Of a DNA stretch of 5,272 bases, positions 1 to 5,272 are shown piece by piece. The notes under the pieces are model-generated. The model was not told where the DNA came from and made no database searches. It was given only the letters and a program-made list of their open reading frames with translations. A program made the translations under genes and the position numbers. How positions within the stretch are numbered: the first letter of the stretch is position 1; every line of letters starts with the position of its first letter. This stretch comes from Micavibrio sp. UBA6145 (GTDB lineage: Bacteria > Pseudomonadota > Alphaproteobacteria > Micavibrionales > UBA1664): the NCBI GenBank assembly GCA_002423205.1, contig DIUZ01000001.1, forward strand, positions 940 through 6,211. Direction: 5' to 3'.

Positions 1-137
1 GCAGCCCATGCGCTTCGCGCATATCTCGCAATGCACAAAAGGCGCTTGCGACATTGCGCCGCGGTGCGACACACTGCCTTTTTCTGCAATGTACTGCCTG
101 TCCGCCCGGACGAATTTAAGAAAACCAAAACGGCTGC

Positions 138-153
138 GCATTGGACCCAATGC
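138..153. promoter_or_regulatory. 16-base palindrome in the glnA leader
   Basis: GCATTGG (138-144) and CCAATGC (147-153) are perfect reverse complements around a 2-base centre, ending 27 bases before the glnA start codon. The dyad could be an operator for a dimeric regulator. As RNA, a 2-base loop is too tight, so a hairpin would have to open one or two pairs. It does not match the usual NtrC pattern (GCAC and GTGC half-sites), so no regulator is named. Confidence 0.4.
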
Positions 154-164
154 CGGCCACCACT

Positions 165-171
165 GAAGGGA
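165..171 (+). promoter_or_regulatory. Ribosome binding site deciding the glnA start
   Basis: GAAGGGA lies 9 bases before the ATG at 181. It supports that start over the upstream in-frame ATG at 31, which would add 50 residues with no resemblance to glutamine synthetase. Confidence 0.7.
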
Positions 172-180
172 ATAGTTTTC

Positions 181-1611
181 ATGTCTGATATTTTCGCCAA
201 AGCCAAAACACCTGCTGCCGTCGTCAAGGTCCTGATGGACAATGACGTGCAGTTCGTCGATTTCTGGCTGGTCGATCCGCGCGGCAAATCGCATTACCTG
301 ACCCACGACATCACGACGATCACCGCTGAATTCCTGGCCGAAGGTCTGTACATGGACGGATCAAGCATCGCCGGCTGGAAAGAAATCCACCAGTCCGACA
401 TGCTGCTCAAACCCGACATGAACAAAGTCACGATGAACCCGTTCACGGCGCAGCCGACGGCCATCATCTTCTGTGACGTTCTGGAACCGGACACGAAAAA
501 ACCGTACAACCGCGACCCGCGCTCCATCGCCAAGGCTGCTGAAGCATACGCGAAAAAAGCCACCAAGGCTGACGCCGTTTACTTCGGTCCCGAAGCTGAA
601 TTCTTCGTCTTCGAAGATGTGAAATTCAAATCCTCCATGTTCGAACAATCCTATTCCCTGAACCACAGCGAGCTGCCGACCAACTCGAACGCGTCCTACC
701 CGGATGGCAACCTCGGTCACCGTCCGCGCGTCAAGGGCGGCTACTTCCCGACTGCACCGGTCGATTCATGCCAGGATCTGCGTTCGGATATGCTCACCGC
801 GCTGAAAGCCATGGGCGTGCCGGTCGAAAAACACCACCATGAAGTGGCCTCGGCCCAGCATGAACTCGGCATCAAGTTCTCGACCCTCGTCGATTGCGCC
901 GACAACATGCAGCTCTACAAATTCGGCGTTCTGAACACCGCGCATGCTTACGGCCAGACGGCAACCTTCATGCCGAAACCGGTCTTCGGTGACAACGGTT
1001 CGGGCATGCACTGCCACCAGTCGATGTTCTCGGGCAAAACCCCGCTGTTTGCCGGCAACAAATACGCTGGCCTGTCTGATCTCGCCCTGTACTACATCGG
1101 CGGTATCATCAAGCACGCCAAAGCCATCAACGCCTTCACCAACCCGACCACCAACTCGTACAAGCGTCTGGTCCCGGGTTACGAAGCACCGGTGCTGCTG
1201 GCATATTCCGGCCGTAACCGCTCGGCATCGTGCCGCATCCCGCATGCGACATCGCCGAAAGCCAAGCGCGTTGAAGTCCGTTTCCCGGACCCGACCGCTA
1301 ACCCGTATCTCGGCTTCGCCGCGATGCTGATGGCTGGTATCGACGGTATCAAAAACAAAATCCACCCGGGCGAACCGATGGATAAAAACCTCTACACCCT
1401 GCCCGAAAAAGAACTGGCAAAAATCCCGACCGTCTGCGGCTCGCTTCGTGAAGCGCTGCAATCGCTCGAGAAGGACCACCAGTTCCTGCTCCAGGGCGGC
1501 GTCTTCTCCGAAGACATGATCCAGGGCTATATCGAACTGAAGATGGAAGAAGTCCTGCGCTTCGAAACGACCCCGCACCCGATCGAATTCGAGATGTATT
1601 ACTCCTCGTAA
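181..1611 (+). CDS. glnA: Type I glutamine synthetase (GSI-beta)
   Basis: This cytosolic dodecameric enzyme makes glutamine from glutamate, ammonia and ATP, the main entry point for ammonium nitrogen. The 476 residues are close to the family's usual length of about 470. An N-terminal beta-grasp domain is followed by the catalytic domain. Visible active-site elements are D59-G-S-S62, metal ligands E138 and E140 in the G-P-E-A-E-F-F motif, E221 and E228, H277 in N-G-S-G-M-H, R329 and E335 in the substrate loop, R347 and R352, and E365/R367 in E-V-R-F-P-D-P. No key residue is missing. Y405 in N-L-Y matches the tyrosine adenylylated by GlnE in enterobacteria, so adenylylation control is likely (family knowledge). 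The start at 181 is set by its ribosome binding site and by homology. The gene is probably transcribed alone or from an upstream gene, because a strong terminator follows the stop. Confidence 0.98.
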   Translation: MSDIFAKAKTPAAVVKVLMDNDVQFVDFWLVDPRGKSHYLTHDITTITAEFLAEGLYMDGSSIAGWKEIHQSDMLLKPDMNKVTMNPFTAQPTAIIFCDVLEPDTKKPYNRDPRSIAKAAEAYAKKATKADAVYFGPEAEFFVFEDVKFKSSMFEQSYSLNHSELPTNSNASYPDGNLGHRPRVKGGYFPTAPVDSCQDLRSDMLTALKAMGVPVEKHHHEVASAQHELGIKFSTLVDCADNMQLYKFGVLNTAHAYGQTATFMPKPVFGDNGSGMHCHQSMFSGKTPLFAGNKYAGLSDLALYYIGGIIKHAKAINAFTNPTTNSYKRLVPGYEAPVLLAYSGRNRSASCRIPHATSPKAKRVEVRFPDPTANPYLGFAAMLMAGIDGIKNKIHPGEPMDKNLYTLPEKELAKIPTVCGSLREALQSLEKDHQFLLQGGVFSEDMIQGYIELKMEEVLRFETTPHPIEFEMYYSS

Positions 1612-1638
1612 GTCTCAGGGACTTTAGAAAATCCAGCG

Positions 1639-1664
1639 AAACGGCCCCTTTTGGGGCCGTTTTT
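1639..1664 (+). terminator. Rho-independent terminator of glnA
   Basis: A perfect 10-bp stem, AAACGGCCCC (1639-1648) and GGGGCCGTTT (1653-1662), closes a TTTT loop and runs directly into a T tract ending at 1664. It begins 28 bases after the glnA stop and separates glnA from the following oxidoreductase gene. The nearly symmetric A and T flanks could give some function in the opposite direction, but no minus-strand gene ends here. Confidence 0.9.
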
Positions 1665-1672
1665 GTTAAAAA

Positions 1673-1702
1673 TTGCAAACCGCTGCCAGACGCTGTTATG
1701 GT
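1673..1702 (+). promoter_or_regulatory. Candidate extended -10 promoter for the FAD oxidoreductase
   Basis: TTGCAA (1673-1678) is followed after 18 bases by TATGGT (1697-1702), with TG at 1694-1695 in the extended -10 position. It lies just downstream of the glnA terminator, where a new promoter is expected. Predicted initiation near 1709 would leave almost no leader before the ATG at 1712. This is a by-eye match to the bacterial sigma-70 consensus only. Confidence 0.35.
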
Positions 1703-1711
1703 CCGCGTCCC

Positions 1712-2926
1712 ATGGCACTCCGCGATTTGTCCGCCGCTGCATTTGAAAATGTTTACGACCGCGTCATCATCGGCGCCGGCCTCTCAGGGATTTTTACCGC
1801 TTACGAAATCCTGCGCACTGCACGCGAAGCCAACAAATCTGTCAGCGTTGCGCTGGTCGCTGAAAAAATCAACGCGCCCACCCCCGCCGGTTCGCATATT
1901 GTCTACGGTCTCGACGGCATGTTCGAAACCAAAGTACCCAATCACAAAAAAATCAACGAGATGATGCGCGAAAGCATCCACGCGCTGGAAGACACCATTC
2001 TTGCCGAGAGCATCGATTGCAGCCTGAGCATGGTTTACGAATACAAGGCGCAGAAAATGAGCGAAGTCTCCGCCATGTTCCAGTCGTTGATGGGTACCAA
2101 TATTTACGACCCCCGCGAAGTAACCGCTAACTATGCACAACAGATTCTCCGCCTGCCCCGTCATCCGCACAGCCTGATCACCAACGCCATCGGCCAGGTG
2201 AATATGCCCGCGCTTTTAAATGGGCTTGTCGAATCCATCCGCAATATGGGTGGCCATGTCATGCTGGAAACCGCGTACGAAAATCATGCACGCAACAACG
2301 GCACCGTTCAGATCAACACCGACAAGGGCGTGATTGAATCCCGCAATGCACCGCTGATTGCAACCGGTCCCACGCATTTGCAGACAATGCCGGGCTTTAC
2401 CGTGAAAACCGATGTCATCTTCACTATGGCCATGGTGTTCGGCCCGATAAAACCTGAAGACCGCAAAAAATATTTCAACACCGAGAAAGCCATCGCATTC
2501 TGCGACTCCAATCTTTCCGGTGATGTCCTGTGGGGCGGCATTGATGACAAGGGCCGCCTGACTTTGGGACGCGGCGACCTTGAAAGCCCAAACGGTGCCG
2601 CTGCACTGGAAGCTGACATTCGACGCCAGGTCGAAGACTATTTTCCCGGTCTTGCCGCCAAATATAAACCCGAAGTAATTCTCAAGCCGATGCTCTGCAC
2701 GGCAAACCAAATGCCCGTTGTCGGCCGGATGCAGGGCTACGACGTCATGGGCGGCTGGGGTGGCCGCGGCATTGTCGGCGGGTATATGGCCGCCCGCGCC
2801 TATGCCCAGATGGTCGTAAACAAAGACGACAAGGTTTTGCAACTGTTTGAAGCCATGCAGCCCGGCGCATTTAAGGGCGCCCCATCCCGCATGCTCGGCT
2901 TTGAAAACAGGCAGCCTGCTGTATAA
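1712..2926 (+). CDS. FAD-dependent oxidoreductase, DAO family
   Basis: This 404-residue protein has the layout of D-amino-acid-oxidase-like flavoproteins, which oxidise amines or amino acids using FAD. The N-terminal Rossmann motif V-I-I-G-A-G-L-S-G has its GxGxxG at residues 21-26. A central block at 162-172 (Q-V-N-M-P-A-L-L-N-G-L) resembles the conserved FAD-domain stretch of the family, and the C-terminal flavin-contacting region shows M-P-V-V-G-R (334-339) and a glycine-rich G-G-W-G-G-R-G-I-V-G-G (347-357). There is no signal peptide or membrane segment, so it is probably cytosolic. ATG 1712 was chosen because the Rossmann fold begins about 15 residues later. An in-frame TTG at 1673 would start almost in the terminator. 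No Shine-Dalgarno motif precedes 1712, so translation may be near-leaderless. The substrate is unknown, and proximity to glnA does not define one because a terminator lies between them. Confidence 0.88.
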   Translation: MALRDLSAAAFENVYDRVIIGAGLSGIFTAYEILRTAREANKSVSVALVAEKINAPTPAGSHIVYGLDGMFETKVPNHKKINEMMRESIHALEDTILAESIDCSLSMVYEYKAQKMSEVSAMFQSLMGTNIYDPREVTANYAQQILRLPRHPHSLITNAIGQVNMPALLNGLVESIRNMGGHVMLETAYENHARNNGTVQINTDKGVIESRNAPLIATGPTHLQTMPGFTVKTDVIFTMAMVFGPIKPEDRKKYFNTEKAIAFCDSNLSGDVLWGGIDDKGRLTLGRGDLESPNGAAALEADIRRQVEDYFPGLAAKYKPEVILKPMLCTANQMPVVGRMQGYDVMGGWGGRGIVGGYMAARAYAQMVVNKDDKVLQLFEAMQPGAFKGAPSRMLGFENRQPAV

Positions 2927-2927
2927 T
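2901..2927 (+). promoter_or_regulatory. Candidate sigma-70 promoter for the small-protein and carbonic anhydrase genes
   Basis: TTGAAA (2901-2906) and a perfect TATAAT (2922-2927) are 15 bases apart, shorter than the preferred 16-18. The shifted hexamer TTTGAA at 2900-2905 gives 16. The -10 contains the stop codon of the upstream oxidoreductase (TAA 2924-2926). An 11-base dyad CAGGC-A-GCCTG (2908-2918) fills the spacer and might be an operator. Initiation near 2934 would give a leader of about 50 bases before the ATG at 2986. The box itself is strong, but its activity is an inference. Confidence 0.5.
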
Positions 2928-2973
2928 TTTACATAAATAAAAAATTGTGGTAAGTTGTCCGTCTTCCAATAGC

Positions 2974-2980
2974 AAAGGAA
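2974..2980 (+). promoter_or_regulatory. Ribosome binding site for the small alanine-rich protein
   Basis: AAAGGAA sits 5 bases before the ATG at 2986 and fixes that start rather than the in-frame GTG at 2947, which lacks such a motif. Confidence 0.65.
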
Positions 2981-2985
2981 CGACA

Positions 2986-3312
2986 ATGAACACCGCCACG
3001 CTTGCTTTCAAAAACGCTGTTCAATGGCTGGCGCATACGCCGAATGCCACCTCGTCCTTTAACCGCGCCGGCCTGTTTGTCGAAAGCGCCATCAATCTTA
3101 CGTCAACCGCCGTGTCTTTTGCCGCCAGCACCCTCATGGGTAACCCCGGCCTTGCCGCCGGTGCGGAACTGAGCAAAGCCGCCAGCAAGCTTGCCGCAGG
3201 CGCCGCGCATTGGAGCGTGGATAAACTGAACACAGCCCTGCATAACGAACCCAAGCTGGCCAAGCCCCGCCCCACCTTCGCGCCCGCCTACCGCCCTATG
3301 GTTTTGGCTTAA
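2986..3312 (+). CDS. Small alanine-rich protein of unknown function
   Basis: The gene encodes 108 residues that I do not recognise. Composition is rich in Ala, Ser, Thr and Leu, with stretches that read as amphipathic helices: about residues 1-16, 23-48 and 54-85, the last with many small residues (A-S-K-L-A-A-G-A-A). The final 20 or so residues are basic and proline-rich (K-P-R-P, then A-Y-R-P) and probably disordered. No cysteines, signal peptide or clear transmembrane helix are visible. The segment around 33-58 is apolar enough to touch a membrane or a hydrophobic surface. A good ribosome binding site, a promoter-like sequence upstream and a neighbour 26 bases downstream argue that the frame is translated. 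A phasin-like or surface-associated helical protein is possible by composition only. No function is claimed. Confidence 0.7.
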   Translation: MNTATLAFKNAVQWLAHTPNATSSFNRAGLFVESAINLTSTAVSFAASTLMGNPGLAAGAELSKAASKLAAGAAHWSVDKLNTALHNEPKLAKPRPTFAPAYRPMVLA

Positions 3313-3338
3313 CAAATTGTCTGTGCTAAAAGATAGTC

Positions 3339-4010
3339 ATGACCATGTTTCCTGAAGACCTTGCCGACGGGTTTCGTCTGTTTCATGCAACCGACTATGC
3401 CCGCAATCTGAACCATTACCGCCAGCTGGCCGAACAGGGTCAGGCACCGCGCGTCATGCTCATCGCATGCGCGGATTCTCGCGTATCGCCGGGGTCGATC
3501 TTCAAAGCCAAGATTGGTGAAATTTTTACCGTGCGCAACGTCGCCAACCTGGTGCCGCCCTATGAGACCACAGGCAAATACCACGGCGTGTCCGCCGCGC
3601 TGCAATTCGCGGTGACGTCACTGAAGGTCCAGCACATCATCGTCATGGGCCACTCGCAATGCGGCGGCATCAAATCCTGCCTGCACGGCGCTCACATGCC
3701 ATCCAGCGATTTCGTATCAAACTGGATGTCCCTGCTGGATGAAACTCGCGCTGAATTGCTGGCCAAAAACCCGCGTCCTGAACTGGCCCCTGCCATGCTG
3801 GAACGGGCAGGCATCAAGACATCACTCGCCAATCTGCGGTCATTCCCGGATGTCAAAAAGCGCGAAGATGACGGCGACCTGCAACTGCACGGCGCACATT
3901 TCAACATTGGCACCGGTATGCTCTCGGTTCTGAATGAGGAAACCGGGCAGTTTGATCCGCTGTTACTGGATCGATTTGAGGATGATTTCAAACGCACGGG
4001 TATTGGTTGA
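3339..4010 (+). CDS. Beta-class carbonic anhydrase
   Basis: This zinc enzyme interconverts CO2 and bicarbonate, supplying bicarbonate for carboxylases and helping pH balance; it is probably cytosolic since no signal peptide is present. The 223 residues carry the family signatures: C44-A-D-S-R48, giving a zinc ligand (C44) and the Asp46/Arg48 dyad, then G-H105-S-Q-C108-G-G with the other two zinc ligands. R-N-V-A-N-L-V-P-P-Y (66-75) and the late block L-H-G-A-H-F-N-I-G-T-G are also typical. The catalytic set is complete. The conserved core ends at F-D-P-L (205-208). The last 15 residues are an extension that exactly covers the 48-base overlap with the convergent gene. The start is ATG 3339 or 3345; the upstream Shine-Dalgarno is weak. 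It may share a transcript with the small gene 26 bases upstream. The type resembles CynT-like rather than E. coli Can-like enzymes. Confidence 0.95.
   Translation: MTMFPEDLADGFRLFHATDYARNLNHYRQLAEQGQAPRVMLIACADSRVSPGSIFKAKIGEIFTVRNVANLVPPYETTGKYHGVSAALQFAVTSLKVQHIIVMGHSQCGGIKSCLHGAHMPSSDFVSNWMSLLDETRAELLAKNPRPELAPAMLERAGIKTSLANLRSFPDVKKREDDGDLQLHGAHFNIGTGMLSVLNEETGQFDPLLLDRFEDDFKRTGIG
3963..4010. other. Tail-to-tail overlap of two convergent genes
   Basis: The carbonic anhydrase (+, stop TGA 4008-4010) and the exported-protein gene (-, stop TAA read from 3965 to 3963) share 48 coding bases, so no separate terminator can lie between them. The minus-strand reading holds the end of a recognisable repeated domain, whereas the plus-strand reading is an extension beyond the enzyme core. 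Confidence 0.85.
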
Positions 4011-5093
4011 CCACGAATACATGTCCGTATTGCGTGACGGCGTGAACAATTCCGCGACATAAGTCTTGGCGTCCGGCCCGGTACTGGTGAATACCGCAAT
4101 CCACAATTCCTTGGTCACGGGTGCCTTCTGGTCCGTATCGTACTGGGTCAGGCGTTCGCGCAGATTATAGACATTCATGGTCGAAAACGTGACCGGCACG
4201 TTAAGCGCCGGCTTACGGCTTTCAAGCGATTCATCAATGATAAATCCCTTGGTCTCATACATCTTGCGGATGCCCCTTAAAACCGGCGGGATGCTCACGT
4301 TGAATGTCTGCATGACGGCCGTGTCCTTCAGTGAACGCGTGCTGATCACGGTCAGGCGCACATTGCCGCTCAACTGGTTGCCACGGTCCTTGGATGCCAG
4401 TTTCTGGACAACCATGTTGTCCGACGGAATCTCTTCGCCCTCAAACACCCATGACGCCGGGTAATAGAAACGGACTGATTTAAAATATGTGCGCTCGGTA
4501 CGCTTTTCGATCGCTTCGGTGGAATCCTTCAAAAACTTGAATGATCTGACCGCAAAAGTCTGGGCATCGCGCATCGTGTCCCATGCCGACACCGGCACTG
4601 CGTATTCCGCCAGATAGGCGTCGGGACCGATGATTCGCATCATCGAGCGGACAACAAAGGAATCGTTGTGTTCGTCGATCAGCACATACATGGCCTCGAC
4701 ATTGCGGTCATCAATCTCGCGCATGGACCGCAACGTGTAATTTGAGCGCAGGAGATGCGAGATCAGCTCAAGCTTGGCCGTGTTTTCCCGCGGCAATTGC
4801 ATACGCTTGTAAGAGAAATAGGGGCGCACATCGCCAATAGCCGGACCGTCAAAACGGGCAATTTCACCGTAATCCTGGCCAATGGCCACCCGCTCCATCC
4901 AGCTTTTGGGCAGGGACAGCTTGAACGAGCCGTTGGGGATATTCGGGAAATCCTTGGTCACGCTATCCGTGGCCTTGGCATAGGCGGTCAGGTCGAAATC
5001 CTTGCTGAGATCCGGCAAAGGATGCAGCTCTTCCGCCCGGACAGGTGCCGCGAGCAGAAATAAAATCAACAGGATACGTACAACTAAAAACAA
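3963..5093 (-). CDS. Exported protein with two repeated PsbP/DcrB-like domains, function unknown
   Basis: The 376 residues begin with a typical Sec signal peptide: a hydrophobic core at about 3-16 and likely cleavage after V-R-A20, with no lipobox cysteine, so the mature protein is probably periplasmic. Two similar domains follow. Domain A (about 57-189) opens with K-L-S-L-P-K-S-W (58-65) and domain B (about 207-376) with R-F-Y-Y-P-A-S-W (208-215). Near their ends they share G-P-D-A (156-159; 339-342) and Y-L-A-E-Y-A-V-P (160-167) against Y-V-A-E-L-F-T-P (345-352), then a closing amphipathic helix. This alpha/beta pattern resembles PsbP/DcrB (Mog1-like) folds, an inference. No catalytic motif is seen. 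The start is TTG 5093: AAGGG lies 6 bases upstream, and an in-frame TAA six codons upstream excludes a longer start. It is divergent from parE, and its role is unknown. Confidence 0.85.
   Translation of the reverse strand: MFLVVRILLILFLLAAPVRAEELHPLPDLSKDFDLTAYAKATDSVTKDFPNIPNGSFKLSLPKSWMERVAIGQDYGEIARFDGPAIGDVRPYFSYKRMQLPRENTAKLELISHLLRSNYTLRSMREIDDRNVEAMYVLIDEHNDSFVVRSMMRIIGPDAYLAEYAVPVSAWDTMRDAQTFAVRSFKFLKDSTEAIEKRTERTYFKSVRFYYPASWVFEGEEIPSDNMVVQKLASKDRGNQLSGNVRLTVISTRSLKDTAVMQTFNVSIPPVLRGIRKMYETKGFIIDESLESRKPALNVPVTFSTMNVYNLRERLTQYDTDQKAPVTKELWIAVFTSTGPDAKTYVAELFTPSRNTDMYSWSTNTRAFEIILKSIQ
4012..4036 (+). repeat. Imperfect hairpin just after the carbonic anhydrase stop
   Basis: CACGAATAC (4012-4020) pairs with GTATT-G-CGTG (4027-4036), giving nine pairs with one bulged G and a 6-base loop. 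A second GTATT at 4000-4004 could compete for the same AATAC. No T tract follows, so it is not a standard terminator, but it could protect the 3' end of the carbonic anhydrase mRNA. It lies inside the coding sequence of the minus-strand gene and may be chance. Confidence 0.3.
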
Positions 5094-5099
5094 AGGTTT

Positions 5100-5104
5100 C
5101 CCTT
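5100..5104 (-). promoter_or_regulatory. Ribosome binding site supporting a TTG start
   Basis: Read on the minus strand this is AAGGG, 6 bases before the TTG at 5093-5091. It is the main reason for accepting a TTG start there, because no ATG is available in frame between the upstream stop and the signal peptide. Confidence 0.65.
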
Positions 5105-5124
5105 GCGTTTACAATGCGAACCTG

Positions 5125-5153
5125 AGTATGAGGATGCTATAGAACTATGGCAA
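5125..5153 (-). promoter_or_regulatory. Candidate promoter for the exported-protein gene
   Basis: On the minus strand TTGCCA (5153-5148) and CATACT (5130-5125) are separated by 17 bases, each matching four of the six sigma-70 consensus positions. Initiation near 5118 would leave a leader of about 25 bases before the TTG start. The site overlaps the candidate parE -10. Confidence 0.4.
5135..5143 (+). promoter_or_regulatory. Candidate extended -10 element for parE
   Basis: TGC followed by TATAGA (5138-5143) matches an extended -10 in the 72-base divergent region. No good -35 lies 16-18 bases upstream, which extended -10 promoters can tolerate. Initiation near 5150 leaves about 16 bases before the ATG at 5166, with AAGG at 5158-5161 as a ribosome binding site. 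Confidence 0.4.
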
Positions 5154-5165
5154 GACCAAGGTTGT

Positions 5166-5272
5166 ATGAGCAAAGACCTCTTTTCCACCGCCCAGAAGAA
5201 AAAAGCTGAAAAGCCCAATCACGATGCCTATACGGCTGACAGTATTGAGGTTCTGGAAGGCCTTGAACCCGT
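5166..5272 (+). CDS. parE: DNA topoisomerase IV subunit B, N-terminal fragment
   Basis: This is the beginning of the ATPase subunit of topoisomerase IV, which with ParC decatenates daughter chromosomes in the cytoplasm. Only 35 codons are in the window and the gene runs off the right edge. After a short lysine-rich leader, Y-T-A-D-S-I-E-V-L-E-G-L-E-P (residues 22-35) matches the conserved start of the GyrB/ParE ATPase domain, just before the R-x-R-P-G-M-Y-I-G block expected outside the window. The N-terminal M-S-K-D-L-F is typical of alphaproteobacterial ParE and helps separate it from GyrB, but so short a piece leaves GyrB possible. The ATG at 5166 has AAGG 4 bases upstream, a slightly short spacing. 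It is transcribed divergently from the exported-protein gene. Confidence 0.85.
   Translation, partial: MSKDLFSTAQKKKAEKPNHDAYTADSIEVLEGLEP

Larger units (their letters stand above)
1..180 (+). promoter_or_regulatory. Upstream and leader region of glnA, rich in inverted repeats
   Basis: No gene is supportable here, although reading frames are open because stop codons are scarce. Three dyads are visible: a 6-bp stem with a 3-base loop at 8-22 (ATGCGC/GCGCAT), a 7-bp inverted repeat CGCAATG (27-33) with CATTGCG (52-58), and a 16-base palindrome at 138-153. No convincing sigma-54 promoter (GG-N10-GC) was found. The best sigma-70-like pair is weak (GCGACA 66-71, 18-base spacer, TGTACT 90-95). The region probably holds the glnA promoter and operator sites. 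Which protein binds there is not shown by the sequence. glnB, the usual upstream neighbour of glnA in this class, would lie outside the window if present. Confidence 0.45.

Noticed and set aside
8..22. Hairpin ATGCGC-TTC-GCGCAT as terminator of an upstream gene
   Set aside because: No T tract follows the stem and no upstream gene end is visible, so it is recorded only as a dyad in the leader.
41..77. Possible sigma-54 promoter upstream of glnA
   Set aside because: The GG at 63-64 and GC at 76-77 are 11 bases apart instead of the required 10, and other GG/GC pairs here are also mis-spaced.
31..180. In-frame N-terminal extension of glutamine synthetase from the ATG at 31
   Set aside because: The extra 50 residues are Arg-, His- and Cys-rich and unlike any glutamine synthetase N-terminus, while the ATG at 181 has a proper ribosome binding site and gives the normal family length.
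766..1578. Long minus-strand open frame of 270 codons across glnA
   Set aside because: It is antisense to a fully conserved glutamine synthetase and results from the GC-rich codon pattern of glnA. Its product has no recognisable domain.
1712..2926. Oxidoreductase as a glutamylputrescine oxidase working with glnA as a polyamine pathway
   Set aside because: The adjacent synthetase is a true GlnA by sequence, a strong terminator separates the genes, and no other polyamine genes are present.
2216..2986. Minus-strand open frame of 256 codons across the oxidoreductase
   Set aside because: It is the antisense shadow of a DAO-family gene with intact flavin motifs, and it begins on the ribosome binding site region of another gene without its own start signals.

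Overview
The window looks like chromosomal housekeeping DNA from an alphaproteobacterium. The GlnA sequence (E-V-A-S-A-Q-H-E-L-G-I-K-F block, M-D-K-N-L-Y adenylylation motif) and the ParE N-terminus (Y-T-A-x-x-I-E-V-L-E-G-L-E-P) are both of the kind found in that class, and the GC content is moderate by eye. Genus-level placement is not possible from this sequence.

Layout, left to right. Bases 1-180 are a dyad-rich region upstream of glnA with no supportable gene. glnA (181-1611, +) is a complete, apparently active type I glutamine synthetase and ends at a strong intrinsic terminator (about 1639-1664). A complete FAD-dependent oxidoreductase of the D-amino-acid-oxidase (DAO) family follows (1712-2926, +); its substrate cannot be told. 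Its stop codon lies inside a candidate promoter for a small alanine-rich protein of unknown function (2986-3312, +). Only 26 bases later comes a beta-class carbonic anhydrase (3339-4010, +), so these two may form one transcript. A convergent gene (3963-5093, -) encodes an exported protein of unknown function. It overlaps the carbonic anhydrase tail-to-tail by 48 bases. A 72-base divergent region separates it from the start of parE (topoisomerase IV subunit B), which runs off the right edge (5166-5272+, +).

The genes do not form one pathway: nitrogen assimilation, a flavin oxidoreductase, CO2/bicarbonate interconversion, an envelope protein and chromosome decatenation sit side by side. No mobile element, CRISPR array, tRNA, rRNA or clear new system was seen. 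The most interesting item is the exported protein, which carries an internal duplication (P-x-S-W at both domain starts; G-P-D-A followed by Y-x-A-E-x-x-x-P near both domain ends) suggesting two copies of a PsbP/DcrB-like fold. Next come the gene overlap confined to a carbonic anhydrase C-terminal extension and the palindromes upstream of glnA.
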